A stretch of DNA of 14,375 bases, from positions 1 through 14,375 of the forward strand of contig JADNYV010000847.1 of the NCBI GenBank assembly GCA_015501055.1, given 5' to 3'. The translations under genes and the position numbers were made by a program. The notes below the pieces were generated by a model. It searched no databases and was not told the DNA's origin. It saw only the letters and a list, made by a program, of their open reading frames with translations. Each line of letters begins with the position of its first letter. The stretch's first letter is position 1. Shown piece after piece: positions 1 to 8,707 of the stretch. The stretch comes from Mucidula mucida. Taxonomy: Eukaryota; Basidiomycota; Agaricomycetes; Agaricales; Physalacriaceae.

Positions 1-112
1 ATTTTGCGCAAGTGTGGACAGCCCTCGTGTAGGCCTCGTGGGACCATTCCTGGGCCTGATGAACTCCCGCAAGGCTGCCGCATGTTCAATTCACATACCC
101 CGTACTGAGAAC
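1..112. other. Upstream flank of the first transposase
   Basis: This short stretch lies before the proposed ATG at 113. It stays open in the transposase frame back to about 14, but the translation resembles nothing I recognise. The left end of the element, including any terminal inverted repeat, is either here or outside the window; I could not pair it with sequence on the right side. Confidence 0.3.
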
Positions 113-2157
113 ATGCCCAGGGCCACAAGGGCAAGAAATCCAAGACAAAAAACCTGGGTGCATATGCAGAGAAGGCAAGTGCATGAAGAGTTACACAGCT
201 TTGATGTGTCTCACGACGCAACAGATCATTCGGCCAAAAAAAGGGAAACAGCAGTCATCTCCGCCTGTGGACAACATCAATGAGGTTGAGTGGTTCTTGT
301 ACTAGACTGCATGATACACAGGCTGAAACTTAGACAGGACCTGCAATTGATTTCAGAGCACTATGGAGAGTCCGGCAACCAAGACCCAGTGACTGACACT
401 CATGAAATTGACGAAGATCTCATCATCCTTCCTGAAGATGATGTGCCATTCATGCCCGAGGCTGACTTACTTTGGTGGCTTGGTGCTGACGATGCCACAG
501 CTCACACGAGCCAAGCGCCCCAGCGCCGTGACAAGTACCTTTTAACTCAGATTAGAAAGGAGATGTCATTGTGCAGGCAACAAGAGTTGCGTACAGAAAA
601 GAGAAAGAGAGAGGAACATGAAGCACTCGAACACAAGAGACTGGGTATCAAACCCACAATTCTTCAGGATTTCTGGAAGAAAAAGAGAGTAGACGTGCAA
701 CGAGAAGCATCTGTCATTGATCTTGCAGACACCAAGAGCAATAACGAATCTGAAATCAGCACTGCTCCAGGCCCATCCACATCACACACCCTTGACGCTC
801 CATCTGCCTCATTCCCTCATTCCCAATCCTCATCCCGTGAATCATCGGCATTCCCATCCCACACTGCCTCGGTTGTGTCTTCTGTTCCTGCATCCAAGTT
901 GTCCTTTGGCAGTCACAATACCGTAGATATTGACATGGATGCACCTGACGATCCGCTTATGAGAGGGCTCGAGCAAGGCGACATTGAGATTGAAGACACA
1001 CCAATAGATGTTATGACACCTGAGGAGCTGGCCAAAGAGGGGTTGAAGGCATTTGGTGTTGATCTTATAGATAAGCTTGGTCTGGATGAGCTTGAGATAG
1101 ACACAAAGAAGGATGAGCAACAGGAATCTGCTCAACCTTGCTTGAGCGCGCTGCCGCCTCATATTAAAGCAGTCAAGAGACCTGATCCGAAAGAATGGTT
1201 TGTCTATGCAGATGAGGCATTCAATCTTTGAGCAGTAGAAGTGGAAACAAACAGACCTTTACCACTTTCTGTCCTGTCTGCAGAGGAGGTTGATGCTGGG
1301 ATCATGAATCTCGTCAACATTCTCAAACCTCGCCGACAAACTGGCCGTGGCTATAAGAGTCCACCTCCGCTGGGCCGTGTAGTTCTTGCACGTCTCGGTC
1401 TTATGCTTCAGCTGCTCCGGCTGTTCAAAAAGGCAGGACTGAAGGGGTGGATTGATCAGTCACTAGAGATTGCAGAGAAGTGTTTGTCAAAAGGGCCTGG
1501 GCTTGCACAAAATCTTTGCAAATGGTGTTCTGCCTTTTGCAAAAATAAGAAAAAGTTGCCACTCTCAAAGTGGGGGGCTCACAATGCTTCCATCCTTAAC
1601 CGTGATAAAGATCTTGCCAACAACATTTATCTTCATCTCTAGTTGCTAGGGAAATGGGTCTCAGCCAATGATGTTGTCCGCTACATTGCTGGTCCCTTGT
1701 TCCAGGCGCGCCTACGCGTAAAGAAGACAATCATGAGAGCAACAGCACAGCAATGGATGATTTGGATGTTGTATCGCTGGAAGGAAAAGAAGAGGAAGCA
1801 GTATTCAGATGGGCATGAGCGGGATGATGTGCGTGCATACCGTCAAGATGTTTTTATTCCCAAGTGGCAGGCATTCGAGCTATGTGGCCGCTATTGGGAT
1901 GGAAAGGATTTGGATGTTGCTGTTATTGAACTGGATGCAAAGGAGCGGGCGGCAAAATATGGCAATGGGTGTGTTGTTGTGATCTGGCGGCACAATGAAT
2001 CAACCTTCTATGTGCATGATCAATGAAAGATTGGCTGGAGACATGCAGATGCGAGGCCTGAGATCAATCCAAAAGGTGAGAGTGTAAGTGAGATGGCTGG
2101 AGACTTCGTCTCTCCAGATCATGGATGGCTCCGGTCAAAAGAGCCACATGCTGATGG

Positions 2158-2214
2158 GTAAGGTCATCAATTCTCCAGTCCAATGCTGCTTCTTGACTGC
2201 TTGTTCATTTCCAG
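2158..2214 (+). other. Spliceosomal intron in the transposase relic
   Basis: This 57-bp intron has a GTAAGG donor, a cttgact branch-like site and a TTTCCAG acceptor. Removing it joins GAT-GG to C-ACG and gives HADGTYKNARVLHHA, which restores the family's conserved core. Unspliced, the frame hits TAA at the donor. Splice signals that survive in a gene with several stops suggest decay by point mutation. Confidence 0.85.
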
Positions 2215-2937
2215 CACGTACAAGAATGCCCGTGTTCTTCATCACGCAGAAAAATCACGAGATGGTTACCAAACTGTTGAGGACAACATTGCCCAAGCCA
2301 CCCGAGCAATGGATATCCTTGATTGTGACTATTCCAATAAGCGGTATGTGTTTGCATATGACAATGCAACCATACACTCAGCTCGTGCACCAGACGCCCT
2401 CAGTGCAATAAAGATGACTGTTGGACCATCATGGAACTTTAATAAGGTCAAGCATGATGATATCACACAGCAGTTCCGCATGCGGGACACTGTTTTCATG
2501 GATGGAACTCCGCAGGCTCTGTACAACGAGAATGGCAGCTTCAAGGGAATGATCAAGCTCATCTTTGAGCGACGCAAGCATGGACATTCACTTCCCAATC
2601 CAAAAACTCTCCGGCTTGAATGCTGCATTCACACAAGAGATGCAAAGGGCAAGAAACACACAAAGTCATTTACATGTTGTGACCTCCCCACTACCACCTG
2701 TTGCCAGAGAAAGGTCATGTTCTCTGAGCCGGATTTCACGAATCAGAAGTCTTGGCTAGAGGAGCATTACACTGTCATTCTCTTTCCCAAATACCATCCG
2801 GAGCTTAACTGCATCAAGCAGTGCTGGGGCTACGCAAAGCAAATCTACAGAATGTTTCCCCTATTGTCTCGAGAGGATGTCCTCCATCAGAACATCCTCA
2901 AGGTCCTAGATGCTGTTCCGTTAGAGTCTATCAGAAG

Positions 2938-2985
2938 GTAAGTTGTGTAACCTCTTTCAAGCTCCCTGTAACAAGTTTACTGTAG
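2938..2985 (+). other. Second intron in the transposase relic
   Basis: This 48-bp intron runs from GTAAGT to ACTGTAG. Splicing converts the apparent end of the frame (ESIRR then TAA) into SIRRFATCSLRFLDAYAKGL, followed by AAEVAWTSKKFCGHRTLL. This is the usual C-terminal tail of the family, and it ends at TAG 3152-3154. Confidence 0.85.
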
Positions 2986-3186
2986 ATTTGCAACATGCTC
3001 GTTACGGTTTCTTGACGCTTATGCCAAGGGTCTCAGTGCAGCGGAAGTTGCTTGGACTAGTAAGAAATTCTGCGGGCACAGAACTCTTCTGCCTGATTAT
3101 GCCAAAGATATGCCTATACTACCTAATTACACTGTTGAATCAGCTTCTATTTAGCTATAGTGCATGCCATTATCATATTGTGTAAC

Positions 3187-3231
3187 CTACAGTGTCTGTC
3201 GCACACTCAATAGCCCTGCGCCACACTGTAG
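3187..3231. repeat. Imperfect palindrome after the transposase
   Basis: CTACAGTGT (3187-3195) and ACACTGTAG (3223-3231) are perfect 9-bp inverted arms. The pairing extends to CGCA/TGCG across a small bulge. It lies 33 bp after the transposase stop, in the gap between the two convergent transposase relics (3155-3338), which otherwise holds nothing I recognise. It could be a terminator hairpin or the remains of a terminal repeat; neither is shown. Confidence 0.6.
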
Positions 3232-3338
3232 AAGCGGTTGCCAGGAATTTTGCGCCATTACTGTCACTCATGTCACGAGCACGTGATGTTGTCAATTGCG
3301 GATGTGGTCTATCTTAACTCAGCAGGTGACTGAGGCGT

Positions 3339-4188
3339 TCAGTCATTCAGCATGTCCTCCATCCACTCTGTGATTACCTCCATGACCTCTACAGATGCAT
3401 TCACCGCCTCCTGCTCTGGACCATCTGATGCCTTGTCACTCAACTCCTCCTCCTCCATTGCAAGGGGTGGCTCTGGCATCACTGGGGTAGGCACTGCCTG
3501 GGCTGCTGTTGTGCGGGCTGGGGAGACTGGCGTGATATCGTTATCCGAGTTGCTGATATCAACAAGATTGGGTACAGGAGATGGCTGTCGTTGTGGCTTT
3601 GGTTGGAAGAAGGCAGTAAGTTTACCGTCCTTCTGTGCAGGTGCAGACTTCTGTGTAGTCTGAGTGAGGCATCACCTCAACTCCTCCCTCTTCCCGTTGG
3701 TAAGATCATTGACATTTCCATACTCCTCTTGAATCTTCTGACACTTTCTTCGAGCAGTTCTTTCCGCATTACCACCAACTTTGTACGGGCCCCGCTTCTT
3801 GCCCGCCATGCTCTTTGCTCCTCCAGCCTTGTGAATTGGTCCATCCTCTCAATATTTGGCCTATCGCATGGCCACTTTTGCAGTCTGTTGGCGTCTGTAG
3901 CGGCGCTCGTCATGTGGAAGAGCACTAATTTGTGTGAGTGCCTCCCATTCATCATCAGAGTCAAAGCTATTAGAATTGGCACTGTAGCCATTGTCTGAGT
4001 CGTCAAGCATTGGCTCCAGCTCATCCTTGTGAACGCTCCCCATGTTGACGTCAAAATCTGACCATGCTTGGCTTGGGAATGGAGGTACAGACTCGGAAGG
4101 GATGGATTGAGTAGATGAGAGGGCAGAATACTGGCCAGTGTTGTTCTGGCCCCTGGGAGCGCAAAAAGCGAGATTTTGTGCGGGGCAT
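3339..4188 (-). pseudogene. N-terminal part of a second transposase, decayed
   Basis: On the minus strand from ATG 4188-4186 (MPRTKSRFLRSQG), the reading shifts by one base in a GGGG run near 4155. It then stays in one frame through PSQAWSDFDVNMGSVHKDEL, SDDEWEALTQISALPHDE, a basic HTH-like block GKKRGPYKVGGNAERTARRK and DGKLTAFFQPKPQ, to TGA at 3341-3339. Three in-frame stops interrupt it (AMR*AKY*ED and EELR*CLTQ), all one transition from Arg or Gln codons. The basic RGPYKVGG block followed by an LxxFF motif and an acidic Ser/Pro tail is typical of the N-terminus of fungal DDE transposases like the convergent gene at 113-3154. No catalytic domain follows: downstream sequence (3155-3338) is non-coding. 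It is a truncated relic, or less likely a stand-alone N-terminal protein gene that has died. Confidence 0.7.
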
Positions 4189-4746
4189 GGTTGCTGAGAG
4201 GTGCAGAGAGGGTTCAGGCATGTAGTTTTGTCTATCCAACGTGAGGCAGATGTGTGGCGGCAGTAGTGACGTCATGTTAGCAGTCAAATTGGCTGCTGAA
4301 TTTTCAAAACTTGATATCAAGCAAATCTGTCCCAGCCACAATGAAGAGACAATGAATTAGAGTCTATCTACACAGTTTCAAAAAAATCAGAGCTGATATG
4401 ACCAAGCCTTAGCAGTTCCAAAAATGTGACTAGGGTTTGTCACGAAGTTGTGTCCCCCACCATAGGTAACACATACAAGATTTTTGACCAGCCCAATGTT
4501 CTGGAAATCAATATGTACTATCATCTTCAAGTCTGGTTGATGGTCCTTCATGTAATTCTTCAACATGATCTCTGCACTGATGAACTTGTATTCCCACAGA
4601 TCAACGGAAATGGACTAGTATACTTTTAGACTGAATTCTTCCATAGTGACATTCAGAAGAGGATTGAGGTTTTCTTTTCCAATGCAAGACTTTACAACAT
4701 ACTTATTTTGTTAGGGCAGCGCACAATACCAATTCATATTTGCACC
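4189..4746. other. Unassigned region
   Basis: I see no convincing gene here. The minus strand stays open upstream of the second transposase start to about 4341, but those residues do not look family-conserved. The + strand carries a 67-codon open frame at 4426-4629 with no recognisable motif. The region is probably promoter or terminal sequence of the transposase relic plus degraded DNA. Confidence 0.4.
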
Positions 4747-4971
4747 TACTGTACTCTTGCAATCAATTTGTCAGGCCTTGTGATGTGTGACCTGCCTGAC
4801 AAAATTTTGGTTTCATCAGATTACTATATATAGTAATAGCCGGGGCGGCGGGAGGATGGCAGGGGCCCCGCCGGGGGAATTTTTGCGAGATTTTTAGTGA
4901 CACCTGTGACATTTTGTCAAATCTGAGCAGCTGTAACCCGTAATTGATGAATTGATTGCAAGAGTACAGTA
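4747..4971. mobile_element. 221-bp MITE with perfect terminal inverted repeats
   Basis: CTGTACTCTTGCAATCAATT (4749-4768) is repeated exactly in inverted orientation at 4950-4969. Both ends are flanked by TA (4747-4748 and 4970-4971), the target duplication expected for Tc1/mariner-type transposition. The 221-bp body has no coding capacity. Inside are an 18-bp perfect palindrome (4820-4837) and a strongly GC-rich block (about 4838-4876) with several G runs. A second internal inverted match, TGACAAAAT (4797-4805) against ATTTTGTCA (4911-4919), extends the foldback. Perfect arms in otherwise decayed sequence suggest a fairly recent insertion. The mobilising transposase is not identified; neither transposase relic nearby has visible matching ends. 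Confidence 0.8.
4820..4837. repeat. 18-bp perfect palindrome inside the MITE
   Basis: ATTACTATATATAGTAAT is its own reverse complement. It sits directly beside the GC-rich block, near the middle of the MITE, and would form the tip of a long hairpin or a cruciform. Confidence 0.85.
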
Positions 4972-5097
4972 TTGGCAACCCTGGAATATTAAAATAGTGC
5001 AATGGTGGGGTGGATGAGCTAAAAATGAGGGTATAGGCATTCTGTTTCTGCTATCATAATGTTTATATTGATATAAGCTTCATTTTAGGTTAATACT

Positions 5098-5716
5098 TTG
5101 ATGAATTATCTGCTTGATATGCTCTCACAATATGAAACAAGCTACAGAGACATGATGTATACTGCACAAATCAAGCACAATGAATCCTTTATGGGTAATT
5201 GTGATCTCATTTCTGCACCTTTGGTGCTCAACTTTCAAAAATCACAAAGCCTTATCTTTAATCATTTTTATACATACTTCCACTCCTGTTAATACACTGT
5301 ATCTTTACTCATCCTTTTCTAGAATATCAGCATTCACAGCTAAATTTGTTACAGCAAAAAATATTTCAGTTGCAGGCTCTTCTTACAATATTGCAGGTGC
5401 AGGCACCAATATTTGCGGCAACATCAATCAATGATTCACTACACTCCTGTTTTTCTACTATGACATTATTTCATCATTAAACAGGCTTGTCTGTATTCAG
5501 GCAAGAATATATGCAGAATCCACCACTCATTATTGTTTTGGGGCCGCATGCTCAGCTCAGTGTCGAGTCCTCAGCTGTATCTGACAACATTTGTAGTACA
5601 AATGGGTTGCTTGCCTTTAAAGCAAGACCTCCTCCTAAATACACCATTCTAAACATTTCCAAGTCACCAAAAGCTCGCAATGAAGAACTTACTTGGAAGC
5701 TCATGATCCATTAATG
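5098..5716 (+). other. Unrecognised exon-like fragments
   Basis: Several open stretches on the + strand look weakly protein-like but belong to no family I recognise. One begins after a possible acceptor (CCTTTTCTAG near 5322) and reads ISAFTAKFVTAKNISVAGSS to TGA near 5434. Another, 5487-5714, follows a possible acceptor (TTAAACAG near 5485) and reads RPPPKYTILNISKSPKARNE to TAA. They may be decayed exons of one gene or chance frames in AT-rich DNA. I assign no function. Confidence 0.2.
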
Positions 5717-5866
5717 ATATATGAAGAATTTGATGACGGGTATTCCACTAAAAGACTAGCCCAAGTTATGGTATTAAGGTTTTAATAAGACCTTGTATGT
5801 GTCAAAGCACTTACAATGTGATATTATTGCTTATAAATGTCATCAGTGGGATCTGCTTACTGCCAG

Positions 5867-5927
5867 TTTTAGTATATGCTAATTCGACCTAACAGTTACT
5901 GTTAGGTCGAATTAGCAAATACTACAA
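5867..5927. repeat. 61-bp near-perfect palindrome
   Basis: The two 30-bp arms, 5867-5896 and 5898-5927, are separated by a single T at 5897. The inner 20 pairs are perfect (core GACCTAACAG/CTGTTAGGTC) and only two of 30 pairs mismatch (5876/5918 and 5869/5925). There is no ORF. It would extrude as a cruciform or, if transcribed, fold into a hairpin with almost no loop. It could be a tiny foldback element or the joined remains of inverted copies. Confidence 0.9.
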
Positions 5928-6990
5928 GCATATCCTGCTGTAAACCTTGGTATTAAGCAGCTCTTAAGTATTATTTAACAAAAGAGAGATTACTAATGCA
6001 TCAGCAAGAATAGAACACCTGCTGAATGTGATAATAAACAGTGTTGAGATGCAATTGACTCTTTATTGTTGAGTGCTGGAAGTGACAGTGATTTATTATA
6101 GACTACTTTAAAAAGACATATATATATATTTTAAGATGTATTGTACAGGCGTGTAATACTTAAGTGCTTGTATGGAGTCAAATTTTCTTAACTGCCCAAT
6201 CACATCATAACCAGCATTATACAAATTATTGAGTGTTCTATGAACACAATTGCTCAGAGTTGCGCTCCAGTTCTAGTACGGTGTCAATGTGCACTTCCCA
6301 TGAGTGTTGGGTGCAAAAGTCCACAGTCTATCTACATATGACTAGGAGGAGAACACATTGTTGAAAGGAAGATTAGGATGCTTTAAAACAATGGAGAAGG
6401 AATGGGGACAGGAACAACATGAATACATCTTCCCAATGCAACATGGTGCTTCCTGTAAAGGTTGCCCCATTTTGTAGGATGCCATGTGAATATCAAGACT
6501 CTGAAAAGATTATGGTCTGAGAATATTGGTGACACAATAGGCATCAAGTGCATGGCCGCAATCAAAAACCCACACTCCTCCAAACATCTTGTATTCTTCT
6601 CTGCAGGGCAGCATGATTGTTGTAGATGTAATAAGGCAACCACAACACATATATGGTAGCTCCCAGAGTCCCAAAAGTGTTGCCAGTCTATTTTTGTGCA
6701 CACAATTATGGTAAATAAATCTACCTCACACATATTAGAGGAATCATACCTGTAGCCTGACAGGTTGTAGACTCATCTCAAATTTATACAGCAAGGAATG
6801 GTTTTGGAGGTTGAGAAAGAGTTTTAATGTCGTACAAGTACAAGAACAACAGACAATGCGGGGGGAGGAAAGAGAAGCGAGCACGGAACAAGATTAGAAT
6901 TGGCCAAGAGCCAATTGTGATTCCACGCAATGATTGGATATAAAACCATAATGGGACCAACCACACCCCTTTCCCAGTAAATCTTTTGTA
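5928..6990. other. AT-rich unassigned region
   Basis: No supported gene is present. A (TA)n run lies near 6118-6130. At 6383-6733 both strands stay open for 60-116 codons. One minus frame (6510-6701) contains a Cys/His pattern ending VWVFDCGHALDAYCV that vaguely recalls a RING finger end, but spacing and context are too poor to call it. The rest shows only scattered stops. Confidence 0.35.
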
Positions 6991-7473
6991 CTACAGCAGG
7001 ACCCCAAATGATACACTAAGATGATCAATCCAAAATCCAGACATAAACTGCAGATTTTGGCACTCCAGGTTGATCTGAAATCCGGACATGGAGCTGTTGG
7101 GCGGCCAAGCAGCCAGATCCATTGTCCGGACACAACCTATAGTAAATCTAAATATATTGAGTACGAGTGATGCACATCCCCTAAAACAGTGATGCCCCAA
7201 TGGCTTAGGTTGGCTTACACCTTGCAGGAAAATTCTACATGCTTTAGCCTTCGATTCCGGCTGATTGAGGGCAATGGGGCATTTTTGGCACCCGCAAAAT
7301 CCACTGGCACCCGCAGAATCCACCGGTCCGGAAGCCTGATCCAGAAATCCGGACATGAGGGGCCTGTCCGAGCACCAAAGGTTGAGCGCCTGGGGGATGT
7401 CCGGACATGAACACCCAAATTCTCAAAATTTGGGATTAAACATCCTAGGGTATTATCTGGGGTCCTACTACAG
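6991..7473. mobile_element. 483-bp foldback element
   Basis: The left end (6991-7036, starting CTACAGCAGGACCCCAAATG) matches the reverse complement of 7428-7473 (starting CTGTAGTAGGACCCCAGATA) at 36 of 46 positions, with most differences transitions. No target-site duplication is evident. The interior encodes nothing recognisable; several overlapping open frames cover it on both strands but share no family motif. It contains repeated copies of a TCCGGACAT motif. This is probably a non-autonomous DNA transposon or a rearranged repeat. Confidence 0.6.
7036..7408. repeat. Scattered TCCGGACAT motifs
   Basis: The motif occurs at 7081-7089, 7348-7356 and 7400-7408 (inside the perfect palindrome ATGTCCGGACAT at 7397-7408). 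TGTCCGGACA, also palindromic, lies at 7123-7132. Degenerate forms appear at 7036-7044 (TCCAGACAT) and 7326-7332, with related ones outside at 7731-7739 and about 8519. The clustering suggests sub-terminal binding motifs of the foldback element or CpG-containing repeat units; function is unknown. Confidence 0.55.
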
Positions 7474-7803
7474 CACCTTGCAAAGCAATATGCACTCTCC
7501 ACACTTTGCTCCGCTTGGGAATTCTGCTCAGGGTTGAGCCCAATTAGGAAGGTAATTCTACGTGCAATGTACAAGGAAACCGTTGACGCAACCACACCAA
7601 CTCTAGAAGTCCTAAGATAAGTTGAATGTTATAGCAAGGGTCTCTTGCCAGCTTCTGGTATGCTGCATCTTTAAGAACTGTGAGCATACATACAAAATTT
7701 GAATGAGATACATTCCAGTAACTAGGTTACATGTCCGGGCCTAAGCAGAAATGCTGAGTGGAGCAAATTGTGGAGAGTGCATATTGCTTTACAAGGTGCT
7801 GTA
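7469..7803. mobile_element. 335-bp foldback element with 64-bp arms
   Basis: TACAGCACCTTGCAAAGCAA and the following bases (7469-7532) match the reverse complement of 7740-7803 at 56 of 64 positions without gaps, around a 207-bp spacer. The left arm begins inside the last bases of the preceding foldback element, so the two share the CTACAG junction. No coding capacity is evident. It looks like a second MITE, or one side of a larger composite repeat. Confidence 0.7.
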
Positions 7804-8146
7804 AGTGTATGTAGTAGCACAGTGTACAGGATGGCGGCAAGGCTGACAGTGTGAGCAGCAGCGGCGGTAAAGATGGTGGTGATGTGGGCGGAGATGACGG
7901 ACATAACAGGCACAACGTCACAGGGAAAGGCACCGAGGGCCCTGGGCCCGGGCCGGCAAGGCCCGGCATGGTGAAACAGTTACCAAGAAAAAATCAATCC
8001 TGTCCCTTCCTGTACACGCTATAGCCCCTAATTTCATGGTTGATTGCAAATGGCGCAGTCAGTCAAATAAGGAAACCAAATTTTGTGTGCGGTAACCATT
8101 TGCGCACTCCTGACCTTCAAAGACTACTCACTACACTGTCACTGTT
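7804..8146. other. Unassigned region with a GC-rich hairpin
   Basis: No gene is visible. A GC-rich patch at about 7934-7968 contains CCGGGCC and GGCCCGG as inverted 7-bp arms around a 5-base loop, preceded by further GGGCCC units. It stands out against AT-rich surroundings. The rest is featureless. Confidence 0.4.
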
Positions 8147-8350
8147 ATGGCCAACATGATTGACATTAACAACATTGAGGGAACGTGGGTTCCCTTTGAA
8201 TGGATAAAGTGTGGACAAATCTACCCAAAAGAGAACACACCAACATTTATTTATGATGTGCGCTTCGCAGTCCTGGCAGTGCCCGCCGCATTTTTAGCTC
8301 ACTTGCCCAATCAAAACTTGTCAATTACAGAGCTTAAAAGTAGCTTGTAG
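8147..8350 (+). CDS. Unrecognised 67-residue ORF
   Basis: A small open frame starts ATGGCCAACATG and reads MANMIDINNIEGTWVPFEWI, then a mid-section IYDVRFAVLAVPAAFLAHLP, to TAG at 8348-8350. The composition is protein-like and the frame uses no rare stretch, but I recognise no domain, and there is no flanking gene to give context. The hydrophobic run is too short and interrupted to call a membrane segment. It may be a relic exon from another transposable element or a chance frame. Confidence 0.2.
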   Translation: MANMIDINNIEGTWVPFEWIKCGQIYPKENTPTFIYDVRFAVLAVPAAFLAHLPNQNLSITELKSSL

Positions 8351-8390
8351 TATCAAGTACTTAACAATACTGCATGTTCTGGCAATTTCT

Positions 8391-8454
8391 GAGGCCATAT
8401 TAGCCAGTCCAAGCTTTTTGAGCATGTTTTGAGGCCGTATTTCACAGTCTGAGC
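8391..8454. repeat. Two 24-bp direct repeats
   Basis: GAGGCCATATTAGCCAGTCC (8391 onward) and GAGGCCGTATTTCACAGTCT (8431 onward) begin units that share 18 of 24 bases at a 40-bp spacing, both ending in AGC. They lie about 250 bp beyond the stop codon of the CACTA transposase relic, where such elements carry sub-terminal repeats, but two degenerate copies are weak evidence. Confidence 0.4.
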
Positions 8455-8707
8455 AAAAAATTGGTGACTTCAACCCATATCTGGTGTCTGAACAAAACTG
8501 CCGGAAAGCACCTTAGGCCGGACATAATTTGAGCGAAATTTAAAAAATTTCCCGCCGCCGGTCCGAACTTTTCACCAGGAAATTCTGAAAATGTGATTCC
8601 GCCTTCCCACCTATATTTGGGGGTCCTGTTCCAAGTCAGAATGGGTTAATATAAGAAGTTTTTGACCAACAGATGATCAATGATCACACGCGTACAGATG
8701 AAATTTT

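Larger units (their letters stand above)
113..3154 (+). pseudogene. IS630/Tc1-like DDE transposase, decayed
   Basis: This is a relic of a fungal cut-and-paste transposase that would act in the nucleus on its own terminal repeats. The proposed start at 113 (MPRATRARNPRQK) matches the start of the second relic at 4188. Then follow an acidic and Ser/Pro-rich N-terminal region (about 380-1200), a middle domain (1241-2026) and the catalytic core. Family landmarks are GDFVSPDHGWLR with the first Asp at 2102-2104, FAYDNATIH with the second Asp at 2360-2362, and PKYHPELNCIKQCWG. In the last motif relatives have NPIEQCWG, so the third acid is Lys here (AAG, 2816-2818). In-frame stops lie at 281, 287, 1229 (TGA), 1640 (TAG) and 2024 (TGA); the last three fit CGA-to-TGA or CAG-to-TAG changes. 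The frame otherwise runs through two introns to TAG at 3152-3154. The N-terminus around 113-340 is uncertain: another frame there (KGKKSKTKNLGAYAEKAS) also looks protein-like, so a frameshift or lost intron is possible. Confidence 0.85.

Noticed and set aside
1..3256. ATTTTGCGC at 1-9 and AATTTTGCGCC near 3247 as terminal repeats of the first transposon
   Set aside because: They are in the same orientation rather than inverted, and similarity stops after about ten bases.
3352..3998. Open frames on the + strand opposite the second transposase
   Set aside because: They are shadows of the minus-strand relic. The minus frame carries the family motifs (RGPYKVGG, LTAFF, acidic tail) and the + frames carry none.
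4838..4880. G-quadruplex
   Set aside because: There are enough G runs, but one loop is nine bases and the block also contains C runs that would favour ordinary hairpins; kept only as a note in the MITE.
6510..6701. RING-finger-like Cys/His pattern on the minus strand
   Set aside because: Spacing is irregular, the frame has no conserved neighbours, and the complementary strand is equally open; probably chance.
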